NCBI RefSeq assembly: GCF_009757775.1
Contig: NZ_RHLK01000003.1
Location: forward strand, 497,059-561,058
DNA length: 64,000 bases
Source of the DNA: Paenibacillus lutrae
GTDB taxonomy: Bacteria > Bacillota > Bacilli > Paenibacillales > NBRC-103111
Reading direction: 5' to 3'
Both the position numbers and the translations under genes were made by a program. Below the pieces are notes generated by a model that saw nothing but the letters and a program-made list of their open reading frames with translations, did no database searches and was not told where the DNA came from. Shown one piece after another: positions 59,724 to 64,000 of this stretch (position 1 is the first letter of the stretch; every line of letters begins with the position of its first letter).

Positions 59724-59931
59724 ACCTTTCCTCCTTAGGGCACCATGATAAGAGCGACAGACCTGCGTATGAATAGGTCCTTATTATTGTATGCGCGAGT
59801 CTTTCCCTTCTGTACTTCACGACTGGAAAATCTGTCACTCTCAGAATTTGACGACTGTATCATCTTATCCCCTTCCAGCAGCCCCCTGAATACAATCCAT
59901 TTATTGGATGTTTTTTTATTTCCGTCTGTCG

Positions 59932-59988
59932 TCCAAAAAAAAAGCCCTGTAAACAAACGTCTCTTTCCCGTTTGCTTGCAGGGCTTTG
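59932..59988 (-). terminator. Terminator of the YesM-YesN-NagZ operon
   Basis: AAAGCCCTG and CAGGGCTTT pair with an inner CAAACG/CGTTTG stem. Nine T follow on the minus strand. It lies 12 bases past the nagZ stop. Confidence 0.9.
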
Positions 59989-59999
59989 CTTGATAGGAT

Positions 60000-61637
60000 T
60001 TAGGCCTGGCTGGACCAGCCGAAAGCATATTCCGGGGTCAATGTGACGGGCAGCTTGCCCTCAGCTTGATGACGTCCCGTCAGCACATCTGCGACTGCAT
60101 ACATCGCATGGGGACGATTCTCATAGCTGGCCACATAAGTCTTCACTTCCGGAAACTCGATATAATCGAACGGATTGCGTCCGGCAACAACGGTGAGAAC
60201 CGTATCTCTCGCGGCCAGTTCTTGGACGATGCGGATTTGATTCGGCGAGAATGAAGCGTTGTACGTGACCACAATCACCTGATCGTAATCCTTGCTTTCG
60301 CTAAGCACACGCTCGACATCTTCCTCGCTTGGCATCGTGTCAATTCTGGTTTCAGTCACCGCAGCGATTGTCTCAGCCAAATAAGCACCGAGTGTTTCTT
60401 CCTGCTCGATGACTTCATCGATTTGAGTATTCGCCCGGACCTCGGTCCAGATCACATATGTCTTCTTATCCGAAGCAAGAGGCAGCTGCTGCTCGTCTTT
60501 GACGAGCGTTACGCTCTTCCTGTAAGTTTCACGCACGAGCTCCACATGCTCCGGCAGCCCCACTGCTGCAGAGACAGCCGCCGGACTGGCATCGCCCGCG
60601 GTGATGTTAAGCTTCTGCTTAAGCTGCAGCAAGCGTTCAACCGATTCGTCGATACGCGCTTCGCTGATCCGGCCGGACTCCACGGCCTCTACCAGCTTCT
60701 CGATTGTCTCGACCTGCAGGGGCAGCCTGTGGCTGACGAGCAGCAGATCCGCGCCTGCTTCAACGGCCATGACCGCTCCCTCAGCCGTGCCGTAATGATC
60801 GGCAATGGCTTTCATCTCGAGGCAGTCCGTCACGATGACGCCGCCAAAGCCAAGCTCTCCGCGCAGCAGATCCGTGAGCACCCGCTTCGACAGGGTCGAA
60901 GGCAGGCCATCGGGCTCCAGCGCCGGGAATATCACATGCGCAGACATAATCACGTCTGCACCTTCGTTGATCGCGCGTACGAACGGCGCGAACTCCATCT
61001 CCCGCAGCCGCTCCAGACCGTGCGGGATCATCGGCAGTGCATGGTGAGAATCGGACTGCGTGTCGCCATGCCCCGGGAAGTGCTTAATCGTGGGTGCGAC
61101 ACCCGATGCTTGGTAGCCTTTGACGGCAGCCGCCCCTAGTTCTCCCACCAGTTCGGCTGTCTCTCCGAAAGAACGGACTCCGATAACCGGATTCAGCGGA
61201 TTGTTGTTTACATCGAGACACGGGGCAAAGTTCAAGTTAATCCCCATGGCACGCAGCTCTTTGCCGCTTATACGTGCAGTCTCGTAAGCTGCTTGCTTGT
61301 CGCGCGTAGCGCCGATCGCCATGCTGCCAGGCATGCAGACGACGCCCTCGTGAATGCGGGCGACCATTCCGCCCTCCTGATCGATTCCGATCAGCAGCGG
61401 ACCTCCGGAAGTGTCTGCAGCCAGCAGCTGGAGTTCATGATTCAGTTCGGCAACCTGCTGAGGCGTGTCGAGATTACGACGGAACAGGATTACGCCACCG
61501 ATTTCGTACTCTTTAATGAGCTGGATAATCCTTTGATTCGGTTTCATGGCCGAATCCGCCGCATCTGCGGCAGAAAAGCCGCACATCACCATCTGTCCAA
61601 TCTTCTGTCTCAAGTTCATCTCTGTCAATTTCTTCAT
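60000..61637 (-). CDS. nagZ: Glycoside hydrolase family 3 beta-N-acetylhexosaminidase
   Basis: A 545-residue GH3 enzyme. GVILFRRN, LIGIDQEGGMVARI, KHFPGHGDTQSDSHHALP (the His/Asp acid-base loop of NagZ) and GVIVTDCLEMKAI (nucleophile Asp) are all present. The C-terminal 190 residues form the second GH3 domain. No signal peptide is seen, so it acts in the cytoplasm on imported GlcNAc-containing sugars or muropeptides. It starts 24 bases after the response-regulator stop, with AGAGGGG upstream, so it belongs to the two-component operon and may be controlled by it. Confidence 0.95.
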   Translation of the reverse strand: MKKLTEMNLRQKIGQMVMCGFSAADAADSAMKPNQRIIQLIKEYEIGGVILFRRNLDTPQQVAELNHELQLLAADTSGGPLLIGIDQEGGMVARIHEGVVCMPGSMAIGATRDKQAAYETARISGKELRAMGINLNFAPCLDVNNNPLNPVIGVRSFGETAELVGELGAAAVKGYQASGVAPTIKHFPGHGDTQSDSHHALPMIPHGLERLREMEFAPFVRAINEGADVIMSAHVIFPALEPDGLPSTLSKRVLTDLLRGELGFGGVIVTDCLEMKAIADHYGTAEGAVMAVEAGADLLLVSHRLPLQVETIEKLVEAVESGRISEARIDESVERLLQLKQKLNITAGDASPAAVSAAVGLPEHVELVRETYRKSVTLVKDEQQLPLASDKKTYVIWTEVRANTQIDEVIEQEETLGAYLAETIAAVTETRIDTMPSEEDVERVLSESKDYDQVIVVTYNASFSPNQIRIVQELAARDTVLTVVAGRNPFDYIEFPEVKTYVASYENRPHAMYAVADVLTGRHQAEGKLPVTLTPEYAFGWSSQA

Positions 61638-61661
61638 CGGTTTCTTCCCCTCTGTATTGAC

Positions 61662-63257
61662 CTACTCACTTAAAATTTGTTCCCTGTATTCGGACGGCGT
61701 CTTGCCGGTGAACTTAAAGAAGACCCTTGTGAAGTAACGGCGCTCTGCATAACCCACCTGTTTGCCGATCTGGGTGATGCTCTTATCGCTCATTCTAAGC
61801 AGAGACTTCGATAGCTCGATACGCTGACGAGTCAAATATTCCAGGAACGTTTCCGAAAAATGCTGTTTGAACAGGAGGCTGAAATAACTGCAGCTGATAC
61901 CCAAATGATCCGCAATCTCCTCCACACCGAAATCATTTGATAAGTTTTTGGAGATATACTCTTTGGCATTCAGCATAAGGAGTTCACTTGGTTTACGGTT
62001 CATGCCCGCGCTCATGCAGTCATTAATAAGCTGGTGAATAGTCGCCAGCAGATCCTTGACTCCTACACTTCTCTCGAGGTTCGCCCACAGAGCGCGTTCC
62101 TCCTCATCGGAGATAATGCTGATTTCGCGCATTTCACGAATCAGGTGAAGAATCAGAAAGTGCAGAATTTGCTCCACACGCAAATAAGAATGCTCCGAGA
62201 TCGCTCTCAGACTTTCATTGAGTTTCTCGAAGGTTGCCTCCATCCGGGCTTTGTCGCGTCTTTTTAAGCTCGATACGATGCCTTCCACTAACTCCCACAG
62301 CGAATTATTTAACTCATTGCGGTTGGGGTTGGTTTCCTCGAGCATAAGAATCTGCTCCACATTCGGAGAAAGCTGCAGCGATCTCTGCAATTTCTTATAG
62401 GCCTCCGCCAGTTTAAGCACGGACAGATGCTCCGGATAAATGCCGACACTAACAGTTAGCTTAACATTCTGCTTGACCGCATTCTGAAGCGTGTCACTCC
62501 AGCTATAGACTTCGTCCCGATTGAAGACGGTCGCCTGAAGCTGCCGGATAAGCACACACCATTCCCCTTCGCGGGTTTGCAGAACGGAGTATAAGAGTTG
62601 ATAGGGTCCAAGCGCATCCTGAAGGACATTACGAACCGCAAAATTCTCCAGCTTCCGTTCCTTTTCGCTCCACTTCCGGGAAAGCTGCGAATAATTGTCG
62701 AGGTCAATCAGCAGAAATGTAAATTCCGTTTCTTCCAGACTGTTGTCATCTTCGAAAAAGTGACGTGTCGACACATTGGTATAATCGAGCAAAATATCAA
62801 ACAAAAACTTTTCATACGCCAAATGTTTAACCCGGCTCCACTTCTTCTGCTCATCCAGCTCCGCTTTGCGCTTCTCGCGAATCTCAGTTGCTATTCTTAC
62901 TACAATCGCTTCCAGCTCTTCGTAATTAATCGGCTTAAGAATATAATCCTTTGCTCCGAATTTAAGGGCTGAACGGGCATATTCGAATTCCTGGAATCCG
63001 GTAAGAAGAATAACCTGAATATCCTTGTCCATCTGGCTCACCTTCTCCAAGAAGCCGATCCCGTCCATGAGCGGCATCCGGATATCGCTTAACACGAGAT
63101 CCGGCTGGTGCTCCTGCACCATCTCCAGCGCCTTCACGCCATTATGGGCAAGCCCGATCACTTCAATGCCGTGCTTCTCCCATGGAATCACGATTTGAAG
63201 GTTTCGCAAAATATTAATTTCGTCATCGACTAATAGTGCTTTTAAATTCATATTCAT
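61662..63257 (-). CDS. Response regulator with AraC DNA-binding domain, YesN type
   Basis: A 531-residue regulator. It has VDDEINILRNL, the phosphorylated Asp in LVLSDIRMPLMDGIGF and YILKPINYEELEAIV. The middle region is about 270 residues. The C-terminal AraC domain has GVEEIADHLGISCSYFSLLFKQH and SITQIGKQVGYAERRYFTRVFFKFTGKTPSEYR. Its ATG at 63257 overlaps the kinase stop (TGATG) after AGGTG; the ATG at 63251 is an alternative. With the kinase it likely controls nagZ and genes beyond the window. Confidence 0.95.
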   Translation of the reverse strand: MNMNLKALLVDDEINILRNLQIVIPWEKHGIEVIGLAHNGVKALEMVQEHQPDLVLSDIRMPLMDGIGFLEKVSQMDKDIQVILLTGFQEFEYARSALKFGAKDYILKPINYEELEAIVVRIATEIREKRKAELDEQKKWSRVKHLAYEKFLFDILLDYTNVSTRHFFEDDNSLEETEFTFLLIDLDNYSQLSRKWSEKERKLENFAVRNVLQDALGPYQLLYSVLQTREGEWCVLIRQLQATVFNRDEVYSWSDTLQNAVKQNVKLTVSVGIYPEHLSVLKLAEAYKKLQRSLQLSPNVEQILMLEETNPNRNELNNSLWELVEGIVSSLKRRDKARMEATFEKLNESLRAISEHSYLRVEQILHFLILHLIREMREISIISDEEERALWANLERSVGVKDLLATIHQLINDCMSAGMNRKPSELLMLNAKEYISKNLSNDFGVEEIADHLGISCSYFSLLFKQHFSETFLEYLTRQRIELSKSLLRMSDKSITQIGKQVGYAERRYFTRVFFKFTGKTPSEYREQILSE

Positions 63258-64000
63258 CACCTGGCTGTCGTTTTCGGTATGATGCATTTGATCCGTGTAC
63301 CCTTGCCCGGTTCGCTGCAAATGTATAATCCGTATCCCGTGCCATAGTGAATCCGAAGCCGGTCCGCTACATTCATGACACCTAATCCAACACGTATAGC
63401 TTGCTCTGCTTCACTCTTTTGTACGTAACCCTTACGATACTGGAACCTCGCAAGCACATCGTCCGGAATTCCGATTCCATTGTCCTCGAGCCACAGAACG
63501 ATATGGTCTCCCCCATCCTCCGCATGAATGGAAATGATTCCTTTGTAAGCAATCCCTTCAAATCCATGCTGAATACTATTCTCCACAAGAGGCTGAAGCG
63601 TTAGTTTTAAGATCGAGTAGTTCTCAAGTTCTCTCGGCAAGTTTATTTCAAAATCAAATAATTCCTCAAAACGATACTTTTGAATTTCCATATAATTCTT
63701 AAGATAATCCAGTTCCAATCCAATTGCAATCTCTTCTTTATGATGGAAGCTAATTCTCAGAATGGTACCGAGACGATACACGAGCTGACTCACTTTTTTA
63801 CCTTGATTCTGTACAGCCAGAGCATTAATGGACTCCAGCGTATTAAACAGAAAGTGCGGTTTGATCTGCGCCTGAAGAAGCATGAGCTCGGCCTTGTTTT
63901 TGCGTTCTTGCTCCTGCTTGACCTCTTCCAGAAGATCGTTGATTCTTAGAACGAGACTGTTAAAGCCTCTAGCCAGAATCGTCGTTTCGTCTTTGCCTTC
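63257..64000 (-). CDS. Sensor histidine kinase, YesM type (5' end beyond the window)
   Basis: The C-terminal 247 residues of a kinase; the frame is open to the window edge. It begins inside a HAMP/coiled coil (EGKDETTILARGFNSLVLRI), then LMLLQAQIKPHFLFNTLESINA with the phosphorylated His, the N box in LQPLVENSIQHGF and LWLEDNGIGIPDDV. The sensor part is not in view. It overlaps the response-regulator gene by TGATG. It is the first visible gene of the kinase-regulator-nagZ operon. Confidence 0.93.
   Translation of the reverse strand, partial: EGKDETTILARGFNSLVLRINDLLEEVKQEQERKNKAELMLLQAQIKPHFLFNTLESINALAVQNQGKKVSQLVYRLGTILRISFHHKEEIAIGLELDYLKNYMEIQKYRFEELFDFEINLPRELENYSILKLTLQPLVENSIQHGFEGIAYKGIISIHAEDGGDHIVLWLEDNGIGIPDDVLARFQYRKGYVQKSEAEQAIRVGLGVMNVADRLRIHYGTGYGLYICSEPGKGTRIKCIIPKTTAR

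Overview
The window looks like chromosome from an endospore-forming Paenibacillus-type Firmicute. The signs are an uninterrupted pro-sigma-K gene, a Spo0M homologue next to a 45-codon Sda-like checkpoint gene, two YesM/YesN-type two-component systems, an LplB/YtcP-type sugar ABC transporter, copper-amine-oxidase 'stalk' domains on secreted proteins, and strong AGGAGG-type ribosome sites with frequent TTG/GTG starts. Most genes are on the minus strand. The species cannot be named from sequence alone. No rRNA, tRNA, CRISPR array or intact transposase was seen.

Layout. 1-9.7 kb: small stand-alone genes (VOC protein, alpha/beta hydrolase, P-loop kinase-like protein, collagen-like protein, methyltransferase, acetyl-xylan-esterase-like enzyme, BtrH_N-type protein, chemotaxis receptor) ending with sigK. 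9.8-12.5 kb: a frameshifted lipoprotein gene, a stalk-domain protein, an MBL hydrolase and a truncated cysK. 12.3-17.6 kb: an AT-rich accessory island. Here co-directional small genes and pseudogenes are separated by four palindromic elements, all in the same orientation and with the same spacing (gene-sense strand TAAC-N6-TTCAC ... GTGAA-N8/9-GTTA). The layout resembles an integron-type cassette array with attC-like sites, but no integrase is in view. This is the most unusual part of the window.

17.8-30.6 kb: a family 2 glycosidase divergent from an ArsR-type regulator with matching palindromic operators, a glycosyltransferase, a MoxR ATPase/DUF2201-VWA pair, a 161-bp MITE-like remnant, a secreted sulfatase, a polysaccharide-deacetylase-like protein and a small hypothetical. 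30.7-32.3 kb: L-serine dehydratase (sdaAB-sdaAA).

32.4-49.8 kb: a large minus-strand carbohydrate-use locus. It has two ABC permeases, a YesN/YesM two-component system, a solute-binding lipoprotein, an AraC regulator, a 2-hydroxyacid dehydrogenase, an alpha/alpha-barrel glycosidase-like protein, an FAD oxidoreductase, NanE, a ROK kinase, an SGNH esterase, an NAD-dependent epimerase-like protein and a DapA/NanA-family aldolase. The enzyme set suggests catabolism of an acylated amino sugar or ulosonic-acid-like compound, but no classical sialidase or GTTGE-type NanA is present. A 28-bp direct-repeat motif upstream of both the permease operon and the AraC gene ties the locus together.

50-64 kb: a YvaD-like membrane protein, an Old Yellow Enzyme with an apparent ATC start, a phosphodiester-glycosidase-like secreted protein, a sirtuin, an MFS transporter, the NAD-salvage genes pncB and pncA, spo0M, sda, a small hypothetical, and a YesM-YesN-NagZ operon that runs off the right edge. 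The sirtuin, PncA and PncB could form an NAD recycling loop (nicotinamide to nicotinate to the mononucleotide).
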